Made by a program: the position numbers and the translations under genes. DNA of 64,000 nucleotides, taken from the NCBI GenBank assembly GCA_963839165.1, contig CAWIUG010000006.1:434001-498000 (forward strand). The letters run 5' to 3'. Shown here one piece after another: positions 43,216 to 53,473 of this stretch (the first letter of the stretch is position 1; each line of letters starts with the position of its first letter). The stretch comes from DATFVA01 sp963839165 (GTDB lineage: Bacteria > Bacteroidota > Ignavibacteria > Ignavibacteriales > Ignavibacteriaceae). Below the pieces are notes generated by a model, which had not been told where the DNA came from, did not search any database, and saw nothing but the letters and a program-made list of their open reading frames with translations.

Positions 43216-45132
43216 TTATTTGATTAGTTTCTGAATGATTTCGCGTGCTTTTTCCGGCTCATTGTTTTTGTTATATGCTTCCGCCAGACTGGAATATACA
43301 TCTTCAATCTCACCAGGAGTAAACTTGTAACCACTCTGGTTGTTTCTCTCCAGAGAACTATTGAGGAACTGGATAGCCACATCAGGTTTCCCAAGGATAA
43401 GCTCAGTCTTTCCTAATTTATATTCAATGAACTGATTTGAATTGAACCTGTTTGCCCGAAGATAGAAATCTTCCGCCTGTTCGTAATTACGCATCTGAAA
43501 GGACATATCACCCGCGAGTTTAAGTGCCATGGGGTTATCTTCATCGGAAACAAGGATTGCCCGAAGTTCATCCAGAGATGAGGCATAATACCCCAGGGTT
43601 AAGTAGTACTTTGCCAGGTTTAAATGAGTAGCTGCCCAGGATGATTGATGAAGAACGGCATAATCATAAGCAGCCTGTTCCGTGGTGGTTTGAGGAGTAT
43701 AGTTAAAACCAGAATCTGATTTTGTAAATGGGGGCCTGCTTTTCAGTTCCCTGATCTTTATCATGCCGATCAAACTATCTAATTCCGTTACCGGGCTTTT
43801 TGACCATAATGCACTATCACTCTCAACCGGAACCTGAAATTGACCAAGCAGCTTATGCTGCCGGATGCTCTGGTACCATGCCTTAGCAAGAAGGAAATAT
43901 CCATGTATGTTCGGATGAACATGATCGACAAGAAGTTCTGAACCAATAATGCCGTTGGTAGAATTCTTTTTAAACAATTGTCTTACATCAGCTACCGGGA
44001 TTTTATATTCGCTTCCGAGGCTGAATACTATCTTATTAAATTCCGAAGGGGCTCTGAACCTGAGTCCATCCAGGTCGGCAGCTAGTGAAAATTGAGCTTC
44101 TGCTTCTGTATAATGCCCGGATACCTCATAACTCTTTGCAAGAGCATAATGGAAGTTTGCCGGCATCGAGTCAACTGAAATGGCCCTGGAAAACAAATCC
44201 TCAGCAATAGAGTATTTCCCTGTATTCATACTATCAACACCGGTTTTAAATAGATTCTCTGAAAGAGTTTTAGCAGAATCACTTAATCCTGTCGAATGAA
44301 ATGAAACAAACGGAGCGAGACTATTCTCATTTCTTACAAGACTGGATATTAAAACCGGGATATGGTTTTCCTGTAAGAGGCTGATTACCTCACGGTAATT
44401 TTCACGAAAGGTATTAACTCCTGTCTTATAATCATCGCTGTTATACCTTATGGAAGTACTTGCCATTTCCTCCATTAAAACTTTATTTTCCTGCTGCTTA
44501 TCAGAACCGAACCAGCCGCTGACGGAATTAATTATATTTTTAAGGAGAACGAATGTTTTAAAGTTTTGAAGCCATAAGTATGTTTTAATGAGACTCCTGT
44601 TCTTACCAATTGAAATAGTTGAGCCTACACCATAAACGCCATAGTATTCGTTATGTCCCATATATATAATGAAAAGATCTGGTTTATATTTTACCAACTC
44701 GTCTGCGAATTCATTAACAGTAAAGCTGTTGGTAGCTGCAATGGCAGTGTTGATCACTTCTATATTTTTTCCGGGTAAGGCAGCTGTAAGTCTTTCTCTT
44801 AAAAATTCAGAAGGAATGGCATTATATTCGTAAGGAAATCCTGCCATCGTGGAAGCTCCAAGGCAGAATACTCGAATAGTTTGAGGTGATTTATTTACTT
44901 CGAAATAATCATGGGATCCTTTCCTGTAGTACATTCTATCTTTGTTAAAATATCTTTTCCCGACCAGCTGGTTTATTGTATAATATTCTTTCCCATTACG
45001 ATCTATTTTAGTAATAAAATCAAGATCATCGGCATAACCAGACACCCTTAATGTCAGTTCAATAACCATAAAAAGAATTACAGGAATCGATATCAGAATA
45101 ACTCTAAATAAATATTTTTTACTATTTCTCAT
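43216..45132 (-). CDS. SGNH/GDSL hydrolase with TPR repeats
   Basis: 638 residues. An N-terminal membrane segment (about 8-25) anchors it. The SGNH catalytic domain runs ~85-430: block I FCLGASTMAGFP (Ser 94), the Asn/Gly-region MGHNEYYG and the late DHVHPNIHGY Asp-His dyad. A TPR pair is inserted inside the domain (about 288-350, FSRAISVDSMPANFHYALAKSY...EAEAQFSLAADLD), and further TPRs at ~500-630 complete the protein. SGNH domains remove O-acyl groups from polysaccharides or lipids; TPRs suggest a protein partner. Last gene of the minus-strand envelope block. Confidence 0.85.
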   Translation of the reverse strand: MRNSKKYLFRVILISIPVILFMVIELTLRVSGYADDLDFITKIDRNGKEYYTINQLVGKRYFNKDRMYYRKGSHDYFEVNKSPQTIRVFCLGASTMAGFPYEYNAIPSEFLRERLTAALPGKNIEVINTAIAATNSFTVNEFADELVKYKPDLFIIYMGHNEYYGVYGVGSTISIGKNRSLIKTYLWLQNFKTFVLLKNIINSVSGWFGSDKQQENKVLMEEMASTSIRYNSDDYKTGVNTFRENYREVISLLQENHIPVLISSLVRNENSLAPFVSFHSTGLSDSAKTLSENLFKTGVDSMNTGKYSIAEDLFSRAISVDSMPANFHYALAKSYEVSGHYTEAEAQFSLAADLDGLRFRAPSEFNKIVFSLGSEYKIPVADVRQLFKKNSTNGIIGSELLVDHVHPNIHGYFLLAKAWYQSIRQHKLLGQFQVPVESDSALWSKSPVTELDSLIGMIKIRELKSRPPFTKSDSGFNYTPQTTTEQAAYDYAVLHQSSWAATHLNLAKYYLTLGYYASSLDELRAILVSDEDNPMALKLAGDMSFQMRNYEQAEDFYLRANRFNSNQFIEYKLGKTELILGKPDVAIQFLNSSLERNNQSGYKFTPGEIEDVYSSLAEAYNKNNEPEKAREIIQKLIK

Positions 45133-45138
45133 TAGGAA

Positions 45139-45804
45139 TTATCGCCTGGTTCTTCTGTAGAGATATTCTTTATTAGTTTTCAGATCCCTGATACCCATCA
45201 TATCCTGCTGTATCCAGAAGGTATGATTTTTTTTAGTTTTCTTTTTATCATTATAAATCATAGTTAATGTGTCCTTATCAACTTCAAAGTATCCTTCATT
45301 CATTCTTCCGGTAACGGAAAAATCCCAGGTCTGGTTGTTATAAAACGTTTCAACGGCAGTATCTTTTGAAGGGTATACCCATTTCCAACGTCCTATAAGA
45401 GGATTTCCAGCTTCATTTTCCGGAACCTTATAACTTTTATCCCTCACAAGGTTGATTGAGTTAATGTTTCCGGATTTATTGTATGTTCTTACTATTGTAT
45501 CCGTTTTAACGGTTATCAGACTTGTATCTACAATAGTTTCTGAGTCAGGGTAGGAACTCAGTAGAAAGCTTATCAGGGTATCTGCATTAAGCTTATAACT
45601 ATACTTTGCAGATAAGTGCCGCTGCACATAAAAACTCATGTCAGCCTCAAATCTGAGATCAACATCCCACTGTCTTTCATTTTTAATCAATTCCCAGTTC
45701 CCCACCAGGCTGTCAACATTCTGCGGAAATAAATATGAAGTAAAAGAGAACAGTATTAATAATACCAGAAGAGGAATTTTTATATAACCATAAATAGAGT
45801 TCAT
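45139..45804 (-). CDS. Exported protein of unknown function
   Basis: 221 residues from the ATG at 45804; an in-frame ATG at 45852 is excluded because it lies within a terminator hairpin. N-terminal signal or membrane anchor (IYGYIKIPLLVLLILFSFTSYLFPQ). The mature part has two repeats of a beta-rich unit (SLVGNWELIKNERQWDVDLRFEADMSFYV-like and LIGRWKWVYPSKDTAVETFYNN), as in lipocalin-like domains. Six bases before the SGNH-TPR gene; probably co-transcribed. Confidence 0.78.
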   Translation of the reverse strand: MNSIYGYIKIPLLVLLILFSFTSYLFPQNVDSLVGNWELIKNERQWDVDLRFEADMSFYVQRHLSAKYSYKLNADTLISFLLSSYPDSETIVDTSLITVKTDTIVRTYNKSGNINSINLVRDKSYKVPENEAGNPLIGRWKWVYPSKDTAVETFYNNQTWDFSVTGRMNEGYFEVDKDTLTMIYNDKKKTKKNHTFWIQQDMMGIRDLKTNKEYLYRRTRR

Positions 45805-45830
45805 CACGGTAATTTCAGGTAAAGTTAATA

Positions 45831-45864
45831 AAAAACGGTTTCCCATTTTCATGAGAAACCGTTT
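45831..45864 (-). terminator. Terminator after the PorV-like gene
   Basis: On the minus strand, perfect 10-bp stem aaacggtttc / gaaaccgttt (45833-45842 and 45855-45864), 12-base loop, then T-rich. It separates the PorV-like gene from the next gene. Confidence 0.82.
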
Positions 45865-45887
45865 AAATTAACAAATAGTAAGGCTAT

Positions 45888-46928
45888 TTAGAAGCCAAAA
45901 CTTAATGAGAAAACATTATTTGCATCAAAATATTTAGCAGGAACATAAGCATAATCTACAGATAGATTAACACTGCTGAATGATTGTGTATTTATACCAA
46001 TACCCAGCGTATAATTCTGCCAAACGTTAGGTGTTTGATCAGTAGCCTGGGGGGTTGCCAGGTAACCGGCTCTTACATAGAGTAATTCTTTGAAGTTATA
46101 TTCCAGACCCAATTTATAATCGTCATAGGTATAGTTGTTGTTCTGGAATGTTCCTGATACCATAACAGCGTTCTGCTCATCAAACTGTTTCCTGTATGAG
46201 AGACCAATTCCGATCTCAGATGGTAGATCAGCTGATGAAGCTGAAAACTGGTAAAATGTAGGTCCTCTTCCTGAACTCTGATCATTAGCCTGAACAAATG
46301 TTCCGTTTCCGCTGAATGTCATGGAAGGTCCTAAATTTTTAACTACTACTCCGACTGCAAAACCCTGAACATCAAATAGGTTATTGTATTCAACACCGAA
46401 GTCAAAACTAAATCCGGATGCATTTACTCTATCGATACTTTCATTTATCAGGTTAAAGTTCGCACCAATAGAAATTCTGTCGGTGAGTCTCTTTGAGTAG
46501 GTTAAGCCAAGTACGAAGTAGCTTGGACTGATTATCTGTCCCGTTCCATCAGGCTGATCCATTGTTGTTACCGGAATATCTCCAATATTCAGAGATCTGA
46601 ACGATAATCCCAATGTTCCAAGTTCACCCAATCTGCCGCTAACAGCTGCATAGTTCATACTCATATCAGCGATATACTGACGGTAAGAAAACATTGCATT
46701 TGCATCTGTTCCGCTAACATCTACTCCTGCCGGGTTCCAATAAATGGCTTCAAGGCCGGAAACATTTGCGATAGCCGAACCACTCATTGCAAGATACCTG
46801 GCTCCGATGGGGATCCTGAGTTCAGGAGCTCCCGCCGTACCAGCACGATTCTGACCACTACCAAAAATCTCTGATGCTGAGAAGCCTAGAATCAGAAGGA
46901 TTAATAATAGTCTTTTCAAATGATACAT
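45888..46928 (-). CDS. PorV/PorQ-like outer-membrane barrel (T9SS-associated)
   Basis: 346 residues, signal peptide (LLLILLILGFSASEIFG), then the family block AGAPELRIPIGARYLAMSGSAIANVSGLEAIYWNPAG, which identifies the PorV/PorQ branch of the FadL-like barrels. PorV carries T9SS cargo to the attachment complex. It is preceded on the same strand by a 1096-residue T9SS cargo and a TonB-dependent receptor, a triad that recurs in this lineage to my knowledge. The protein ends with a phenylalanine, usual for outer-membrane barrels. Confidence 0.85.
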   Translation of the reverse strand: MYHLKRLLLILLILGFSASEIFGSGQNRAGTAGAPELRIPIGARYLAMSGSAIANVSGLEAIYWNPAGVDVSGTDANAMFSYRQYIADMSMNYAAVSGRLGELGTLGLSFRSLNIGDIPVTTMDQPDGTGQIISPSYFVLGLTYSKRLTDRISIGANFNLINESIDRVNASGFSFDFGVEYNNLFDVQGFAVGVVVKNLGPSMTFSGNGTFVQANDQSSGRGPTFYQFSASSADLPSEIGIGLSYRKQFDEQNAVMVSGTFQNNNYTYDDYKLGLEYNFKELLYVRAGYLATPQATDQTPNVWQNYTLGIGINTQSFSSVNLSVDYAYVPAKYFDANNVFSLSFGF

Positions 46929-46956
46929 AATTCCTCCAATTAAATTAAAAATTTAA

Positions 46957-46983
46957 AGGATGTCCCGTGGCGCGGGACATCCT
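46957..46983 (-). terminator. Terminator after the large T9SS cargo gene
   Basis: Perfect 11-bp stem aggatgtcccg / cgggacatcct (46957-46967 and 46973-46983), five-base loop, followed on the minus strand by an AT-rich, T-containing tract. It lies nine bases after the stop of the cargo gene and before the PorV-like gene. Confidence 0.85.
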
Positions 46984-46991
46984 GATCTCAA

Positions 46992-49900
46992 TCAATATAC
47001 TTTCAATATCTGCTGTTCCTGAATGACAGCAAGTTTTAAGATTTTTGTAGTGCCTAAGTCGGGCATATCGATGTATACCACATAAATACCGCTTGCTACA
47101 GGATAACCTGAATCATTCTGCAGGTTCCACTTATCGAATTGTCCGTTTGAAGAGAGATGGTTAATTGTCTTAACCAGAACACCGCTAAGATCGAAAATTC
47201 GCAGAGTGGCTGCTGCAGGGAGATGACTGAATGTAACATAATGCTCATCTCGTGATTTTTCCCTGTATTGGTATCCGTAATAAGGATTCGGGAATACATT
47301 AATTTTCTTTACATCTTCCTTAGCTACTGAAGTACCTTTAGGAGGTGCAGTGAAGGTAAATGAATCGTTTACACCATTAGGTTTAGTACTGATTAACCGG
47401 TAGACAGAACCTGTTGGTGGTACCTGCTGGGCAATATTTGCGGGGAAGGAAGGATCACTAACGCTTCCTCCGTTCATATTAACCAGTACCAGTCTGGCCA
47501 TTACCTCGTCACCGATCTGTTCTTCAGCGGTTGCAGTATCACCGGCAGCAAGATTGCTGACATAAGTATCGTACCCTGTTGCTTTATCTACCGGATTGTA
47601 CCAGTAAATCCAATCAGTTTCAGGGTCATTATCACCACCGGAGATCGGGTTATCCATTCCATCAAGATTAAACACATCATCCTCTAAATTATCCAGAACC
47701 AAAGGAATCATTCTATAATCATCGCTAGGATCATCCGGAGTGGCAACGCCAATATTCCAGATTTCGAAAGGTACATCAACATTTAATAGATCAGTGAATG
47801 CGAGATTAGCTTTTCCGCCTTCAGCGGTAAATCTTAATTCATAATCAAACGGAATGAGCCTTGTACCGTCATCATTTCTAAGAACACGTGACTTGAAGAA
47901 TTCATAATCAAAACTTCCGCTTCCATTGTCTCCCGTTTGAATTCCCCAGGTTACACCTTCAGGATTTGGAGTAGGTCTGTCTACATCCGGAGGGAATGAT
48001 GAAGGAAATCCGCTGCCATTAAAGGTAAATGAAGCGTATGTAGGTTCATGGGGACCAGCTGAGTTTGAGACTTCAAGGAAGTCTTTAAAGTCAGGTTGAG
48101 GGCCCGTTACTTTTACTATTATTCCATCCACGATAGGATAGGCTTCATCTCCGGATTGATCCATTACACCCGAAATTTTGGTTGTACTTGTTGTCTGATC
48201 AATTACGCTCCAGGTTGTCTGACCTCCTGAAGTATCAAAAGTTACCTTATATGTATCACCGGTCAGTTGTGTAGGATCAACAATAATTGGAATCACATTA
48301 CCATCACTTGGTCCATCATGAGAAATGGCCAGAGTATCACCAGGAGTGCCATTATATGCTGTACCAGGAGGCGGGAACTGAGGAATAACAGTCTTAATAA
48401 CTACAGCCGAACGCAAAGCATGGAACGGCAGTAAAGGACTTGGATTATAAGCATAAGGAACAACTGCGAAATAATATTCCTGTCCATTATGCAGAGCCTG
48501 GTTCCTTATTTTATCCTGTGTTATTGTAAGATATCTCTGAATACCTCCATCTTTTCCATCTACTGAAAGCACAGGTATGAATGCTCCATTTGCATCAGTA
48601 ACCGTATCATATATGGCAGTTATACCATCTACGAGATCAAATACTCCAAGAAGAACTCCATCTTCAATTGTTGCTCCAGACGAAGGCAATTGGTATACTT
48701 CATATCCTTCAAACGAGTATCCTAGTCCCTGGAAGTTTTCAATTTGATTTATTCTCTGTGGATTAGATCCCCAATCGAGCACTATTTTCTGGTTCAGCTC
48801 TGCAACCTGCAGATCCGGAGGAGGCATAGTAGGCAGCTGAAACAGAAGATCGAAAACAGTCTGAGCTGTTTCATCATTTGTTTTCATCTGGGTGATACTA
48901 CCCAGGTGATCAGCACCAAATCCTCCCACAAGTGCAAGAACTACTTCAGCGGTATCTCCTAATTGCATGGTAATAGGACCGTTGGTAACCATAATTCTTC
49001 TATCACCAGCAGCATCAACGGATCCATCTAATTTGCCGGTACCCGTAACCGGGTCACCAGTTAAAAGGTACGTTCCATTGGGAGTAACATCTGTAACTGA
49101 AGGAGGGAATGGCTCCCCTGCAGGGTATGGAGGATCAGGTTTGAATCCTCTCATAAGGTTATAGAACTCGAGTGTTCCTGTATATGTAAATGCAGGATCT
49201 GACCAGGTTCCTCCTGCTGCGAAGTAAACATAAGAGCTCATCGGTTTGGGATTTATGTATTTATATCCATGTCTCCATTGCAGGTTAAAAATAGCGCTGT
49301 CATTTGCATCACCGGTAAATTTAGAAACTCCCTGAAGGAAATCATATCCAACTGCAGGAGGCGCTAAATTCAATCCCTGATATACAGCATCAGGATCTTT
49401 AGAACTATAAGCATAACCTAAATTCTTCGCTGTATCGCACCCGGCAAAGTCATCTCCAGAGTTTCCAACATCAGGATCCGCCCATTGAACGATATACATA
49501 TCCTGTATGTTTGAGTTTGCAGCTGAAGTCGGGGTTCCCTTATAAACTATGTCAACCTTCTTATAAATAACATTACCAAGGGCTCCTGTATAGGAATATG
49601 CCCAATAAGTCTCAGATACTTCAAGGCCTATAGCGGGAGAGCCGTAAAGAGGAGTCTGGTTATCATCGTATTTAATAAAGAGTGTCTGAGAAGCTGCCGG
49701 AACACCAGGAATATCAATTGTAGGATCATAAGTACCACTACTATCTACATCCTGGTAAGGAGCACCTTCATTTCCAGGCCATTCATTCCAGTCGGTTTGA
49801 TACTGATCTCTCAATGTCTGGATGTCTCCTTCTGTAACTGCACCTGTACCGACACCGAGGAAATCAGCAGCATCCTGGGTGAGGTTACCAGTTTCCCAAT

Positions 49901-50282
49901 CCGGTCTAACACGGAACAACCGTGTAACAGGAGCGCATCCTGTACCGTATGTATTTCCGTTTACCCTGACTACCGGAGAGCTTCCGTCAGTAACTTTACC
50001 TCCCCATACAATTCCTTCCGAGAAGATGGCGCCTGCATTGGCTCCATTGGGATAAGCTCCATTCCATGAACCGCCTACCAGCCAGTCGTGATATCCGTCT
50101 GCGCCGACCCAGCAGGTGATGTTGTTTATATCAATCAAACTCTGCTGAGGATTATCCATAACTTTCGAGAAGTGTGATTGTTTTTTTCCCTGACCGTCCT
50201 TCTGCTCTGCGTATGATCCCGCGGAGATCAACAAGGACACAGTCAGGATTATTAAAAAGTTTAAATAATTAATTTTCTTCAT
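46992..50282 (-). CDS. Large T9SS type A cargo protein
   Basis: 1096 residues from the ATG at 50282 (ggagg seven to nine bases upstream). Signal peptide MKKINYLNFLIILTVSLLISAGSYA. The body is a large beta-rich, aromatic and Pro/Gly/Asp-rich region without a recognised catalytic domain. The last ~90 residues are a T9SS type A sorting domain (INVFPNPYYGYQYREKSRD... LRIFDLSGVLVKTI... ASGIYVVYIDMPD), diverged from NYPNPFNP. Located between a TonB-dependent receptor and a PorV-like barrel, so probably exported with their help to the cell surface. Role unknown. Confidence 0.87.
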   Translation of the reverse strand: MKKINYLNFLIILTVSLLISAGSYAEQKDGQGKKQSHFSKVMDNPQQSLIDINNITCWVGADGYHDWLVGGSWNGAYPNGANAGAIFSEGIVWGGKVTDGSSPVVRVNGNTYGTGCAPVTRLFRVRPDWETGNLTQDAADFLGVGTGAVTEGDIQTLRDQYQTDWNEWPGNEGAPYQDVDSSGTYDPTIDIPGVPAASQTLFIKYDDNQTPLYGSPAIGLEVSETYWAYSYTGALGNVIYKKVDIVYKGTPTSAANSNIQDMYIVQWADPDVGNSGDDFAGCDTAKNLGYAYSSKDPDAVYQGLNLAPPAVGYDFLQGVSKFTGDANDSAIFNLQWRHGYKYINPKPMSSYVYFAAGGTWSDPAFTYTGTLEFYNLMRGFKPDPPYPAGEPFPPSVTDVTPNGTYLLTGDPVTGTGKLDGSVDAAGDRRIMVTNGPITMQLGDTAEVVLALVGGFGADHLGSITQMKTNDETAQTVFDLLFQLPTMPPPDLQVAELNQKIVLDWGSNPQRINQIENFQGLGYSFEGYEVYQLPSSGATIEDGVLLGVFDLVDGITAIYDTVTDANGAFIPVLSVDGKDGGIQRYLTITQDKIRNQALHNGQEYYFAVVPYAYNPSPLLPFHALRSAVVIKTVIPQFPPPGTAYNGTPGDTLAISHDGPSDGNVIPIIVDPTQLTGDTYKVTFDTSGGQTTWSVIDQTTSTTKISGVMDQSGDEAYPIVDGIIVKVTGPQPDFKDFLEVSNSAGPHEPTYASFTFNGSGFPSSFPPDVDRPTPNPEGVTWGIQTGDNGSGSFDYEFFKSRVLRNDDGTRLIPFDYELRFTAEGGKANLAFTDLLNVDVPFEIWNIGVATPDDPSDDYRMIPLVLDNLEDDVFNLDGMDNPISGGDNDPETDWIYWYNPVDKATGYDTYVSNLAAGDTATAEEQIGDEVMARLVLVNMNGGSVSDPSFPANIAQQVPPTGSVYRLISTKPNGVNDSFTFTAPPKGTSVAKEDVKKINVFPNPYYGYQYREKSRDEHYVTFSHLPAAATLRIFDLSGVLVKTINHLSSNGQFDKWNLQNDSGYPVASGIYVVYIDMPDLGTTKILKLAVIQEQQILKVY

Positions 50283-50336
50283 ATTAAATAACCTCCACAA
50301 TTTTATAATTTTCATGAGGCAACATTAAATTCTCCT

Positions 50337-53300
50337 TTAATAATTAATTAACACACCAACACGCAGCTGTCTCGGTGTTCCAAATAAATCGTATCCGTAT
50401 GTCTGGTAAGCAGCTTCTCTGTTATCATAATTTAATGCCTGGTATAGATCCGCAAACCTCTGTGTGTACCTTTCACCGGCAATTATCTGCTGACCATCAG
50501 GCGAATTCAGGAATCCATCATTATATGCATTTCCTGTTTTCTGGTAAACATTCACAACATTCTTCGTATTTAGCAGATTCTGAACCGCTACGTAGAAGTT
50601 GAAATCAAGGTTATAAATATTTACAGTTTTATCTACACGTAAATCCAGGTTATAAACCCAGGGAGTAGTGGATGAGTTAGGAGGACCGATTGGTCGTCTG
50701 TTTCTGGGATCCTGAGCCGGAATTAGTCCACCTGTCCATGCAGATGATTGTCCAAGACCGGTAAACGAGGCATACGTGAAAGGATGTCCGCTGTTGAAAG
50801 AAAACAGAATATTAGCTCCTAATTGTTCCAGAATAGGACCACCATCGTCTTTACCGAATCTGTAGTCAAGGAAAATAGAGCCTCTATGAGTCTGCTCATA
50901 TGTAAGAGGTAAGATTACAGTAGGAACTTCTTTATTAACCTGCTGAGAACCAATACCGCTTCCAGTGAATGAGTTGGTACCTTCAGCGTTGGAATAAGTA
51001 TAATTAACTTCAGCTCTGATTCTTTCTATTCTTCTCAGGTGGATGGCTAACTCAAGACCTTTCGTTGTTGTAAAGTCCTGGTTAACATATGCCTGATAAC
51101 TGCCTCTTGCAGCGCCAGGAAGATTGTAAATAATTGAGTACTGCAGCTGACCTTTTATATCTTTATAGAACGCCGTGAGGTCAAATGCGGCAAAATCAGT
51201 TATCTGCTGAGAGAAACCGATTTCATACTGAGTTGTTCTTACAGGAGCAGGATTATATGCTATAGGGTTAGTAAACAAGTTAGTTGCCGTTAATATCTGA
51301 GCAGCCTGATAAACACCTCTGTAGGCAATATCAAGGCTCGGTGACTGAACGAATTTACCATACTGTAAGTGAAATACAGTTCTGTCAGTTACAGGGAATG
51401 AGAAACCCAATCTGGGTGACAGATAGCTGTAAGTATCTCCATTAAGTAATGAAGAATCAGGTATAGTATTCAGCTGTGTTGTCTGGCTTGTATCAATCTG
51501 CGGTAAACGTGGATTTGACCATGCCCAGCTATCCATATTAATGAAATCATATCTTAAACCGGCGTTAATAATAAGGTCGCTTACTTCAATTCTATCTTCA
51601 ACATAACCGGATGCTAAAATTGGGTGTTTCGGAGCAAACTCTCCGGCATCGGTCTCATTACCAAATATGTCATAACCAAAATTGTTATAATCTCTGTATA
51701 AATATTTAGCCGCAAGGAATTTCATTCCTTGTTCAGTTCTTGCAAGATCAGGATACTGACGAATAGTTGTCAGGAAGTTACTGGCATCCAGTTCCTGGAA
51801 GCGTCTTACTGTCCATCTCTGAAAAGATCCGCCAAGTTTCAAAGCATGTTTATCAACCTGACCCGTGAAGGAGGCAGAAGCTCCCATGTAACTGTTATGA
51901 TCTTTTGTAAACGACTGAAGGTTTCCATTGGCAGTATTATTACCCGGAGAAACCAGGGGAGTTCCAGGTCTGTTGAACGGAAATCCGTAAAAGTCATATG
52001 CCTGAGGTGAAGCAGTATATGATGGGTATTCCCAGCCGTATTGAGCTGCAGCCGAACTGTCACTATACTGTATGAAATTATCTCCGAATATAGGATCATA
52101 AGTTTTATGATGGGCGTCGTAATAATTTACATTAGCTTCGATAAAAGTACTTGCTGATAACAGGTAAGTACCTTTTAAGTTTAATAATAAATTTGAATAA
52201 TCGTTTACCGGCAGACGGGACGTATTAAACATATCAATTAAAGTAGTATTTGCTGTGTTAAATACACCTACCTGCTCGCCTCTGGTCCGTTCCCATGTAT
52301 AAGCACCTGCAAGTCGCAGTATAATTGGATTATTATCGAACAGGATTGTACCGTTTCCGGTATATCTGTTATCCATTACACCAGGAACGTTACCGCCATT
52401 CCATGTTAAGTACTGATATTCATCGGTAGAACCACCATAGAAACCAGTATCATAAACCTTGGTTGTATCCAGTAAAGCACCGTCTGAAAAAGCAACGGGA
52501 TTTCCATAGAAAAACATAGGGTTCATATCACGCTTGAAATTATTTTCTCCTGAGAGAAAAACTTTCAATTTATTCGTTACAAGAGGACCGCTCATGGTAA
52601 GAACGTAATCTGAATATCCATAAGAATATGTTCCAAGGAATTTTTTATCGCCTGCAGCTTTCAATTTTCCTGCAGTAGTCGCATCAAAGTTATTACCGTT
52701 ATAATTTCCCAGGTTGTCGGTTTCAGCCCTTATTGAAAAGTGATACTGATCCGATCCGGTTTTGAAATCTGACGATATAATACCAGCGTTGGCATTACCA
52801 TATTCAGCGGTATAACCGCCCGCCTGAACCAGAATTTCCTGTAAGGCATCAGGGGTAAGCTCTACAAGAGAACCGCCATTACGGTTAAGTATATTTTTAA
52901 CATCTGCGCCTTCAACCATATAACCCGTTTCATCAGCACGGCTTCCGCGGATGAAAGTCTGACCATTCTGCTGTACCACACCAGGCTGCAGAGCAATGAT
53001 CTGATCTACATCCCTGACGGGTAATGTAGTAATATCTTCTGAACCTACTATCCTCATAGCATTGGTTGAACTTTTTTCAATCAATGGTCTCTGGGATACA
53101 ATTACAACCTCTCCGGTTGTAATGTTAGATGAAGAAAGCTGGAAATTCTGCTCGGCTGTTAGTCCTGCAACTACCCTGACGTTACTGACAGTAACATCCT
53201 GGTATCCTATGTAGGAAGCCTTAATTGAATAATTTCCAGGCTGTACCTGGCGGATTATATAATCGCCATTAACATCTGATGCTGCACCGAAACTGGTTCC

Positions 53301-53441
53301 TACTACAATTATATTAGCACCAATCAAAGGCTCGCCGGTTTCCTTATCAGTAACTTTTCCGGAAACCCTGCCTGACTGTGCCAATACAAAGGAACAGGAA
53401 AACAACATCAAAAGTAAGATTGTATAAAATTTTCGAAACAT
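50337..53441 (-). CDS. TonB-dependent receptor with carboxypeptidase-regulatory domain
   Basis: 1034 residues. Signal peptide (FYTILLLMLFSCSFVLAQ), then a carboxypeptidase-D regulatory-like beta-sandwich (about 22-110, SGKVTDKETGEPLIGANIIV), a plug (about 130-230, IVGSEDITTLPVRDVDQIIALQPGV) and a long barrel ending in LRVGVLINY. Ligand unknown; family members import glycans, metals or peptides. Ribosome binding site ggagga precedes the ATG. Only 54 bases separate it from the cargo gene downstream. Confidence 0.92.
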   Translation of the reverse strand: MFRKFYTILLLMLFSCSFVLAQSGRVSGKVTDKETGEPLIGANIIVVGTSFGAASDVNGDYIIRQVQPGNYSIKASYIGYQDVTVSNVRVVAGLTAEQNFQLSSSNITTGEVVIVSQRPLIEKSSTNAMRIVGSEDITTLPVRDVDQIIALQPGVVQQNGQTFIRGSRADETGYMVEGADVKNILNRNGGSLVELTPDALQEILVQAGGYTAEYGNANAGIISSDFKTGSDQYHFSIRAETDNLGNYNGNNFDATTAGKLKAAGDKKFLGTYSYGYSDYVLTMSGPLVTNKLKVFLSGENNFKRDMNPMFFYGNPVAFSDGALLDTTKVYDTGFYGGSTDEYQYLTWNGGNVPGVMDNRYTGNGTILFDNNPIILRLAGAYTWERTRGEQVGVFNTANTTLIDMFNTSRLPVNDYSNLLLNLKGTYLLSASTFIEANVNYYDAHHKTYDPIFGDNFIQYSDSSAAAQYGWEYPSYTASPQAYDFYGFPFNRPGTPLVSPGNNTANGNLQSFTKDHNSYMGASASFTGQVDKHALKLGGSFQRWTVRRFQELDASNFLTTIRQYPDLARTEQGMKFLAAKYLYRDYNNFGYDIFGNETDAGEFAPKHPILASGYVEDRIEVSDLIINAGLRYDFINMDSWAWSNPRLPQIDTSQTTQLNTIPDSSLLNGDTYSYLSPRLGFSFPVTDRTVFHLQYGKFVQSPSLDIAYRGVYQAAQILTATNLFTNPIAYNPAPVRTTQYEIGFSQQITDFAAFDLTAFYKDIKGQLQYSIIYNLPGAARGSYQAYVNQDFTTTKGLELAIHLRRIERIRAEVNYTYSNAEGTNSFTGSGIGSQQVNKEVPTVILPLTYEQTHRGSIFLDYRFGKDDGGPILEQLGANILFSFNSGHPFTYASFTGLGQSSAWTGGLIPAQDPRNRRPIGPPNSSTTPWVYNLDLRVDKTVNIYNLDFNFYVAVQNLLNTKNVVNVYQKTGNAYNDGFLNSPDGQQIIAGERYTQRFADLYQALNYDNREAAYQTYGYDLFGTPRQLRVGVLINY

Positions 53442-53473
53442 GTTTATTCCTCCGTTGTTTTATAAACTTTTTC

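Noticed and set aside
45805..45852. Upstream ATG of the exported protein gene at 45139-45804
   Set aside because: It falls in the loop of the terminator hairpin of the preceding gene; the ATG at 45804 begins the membrane anchor.
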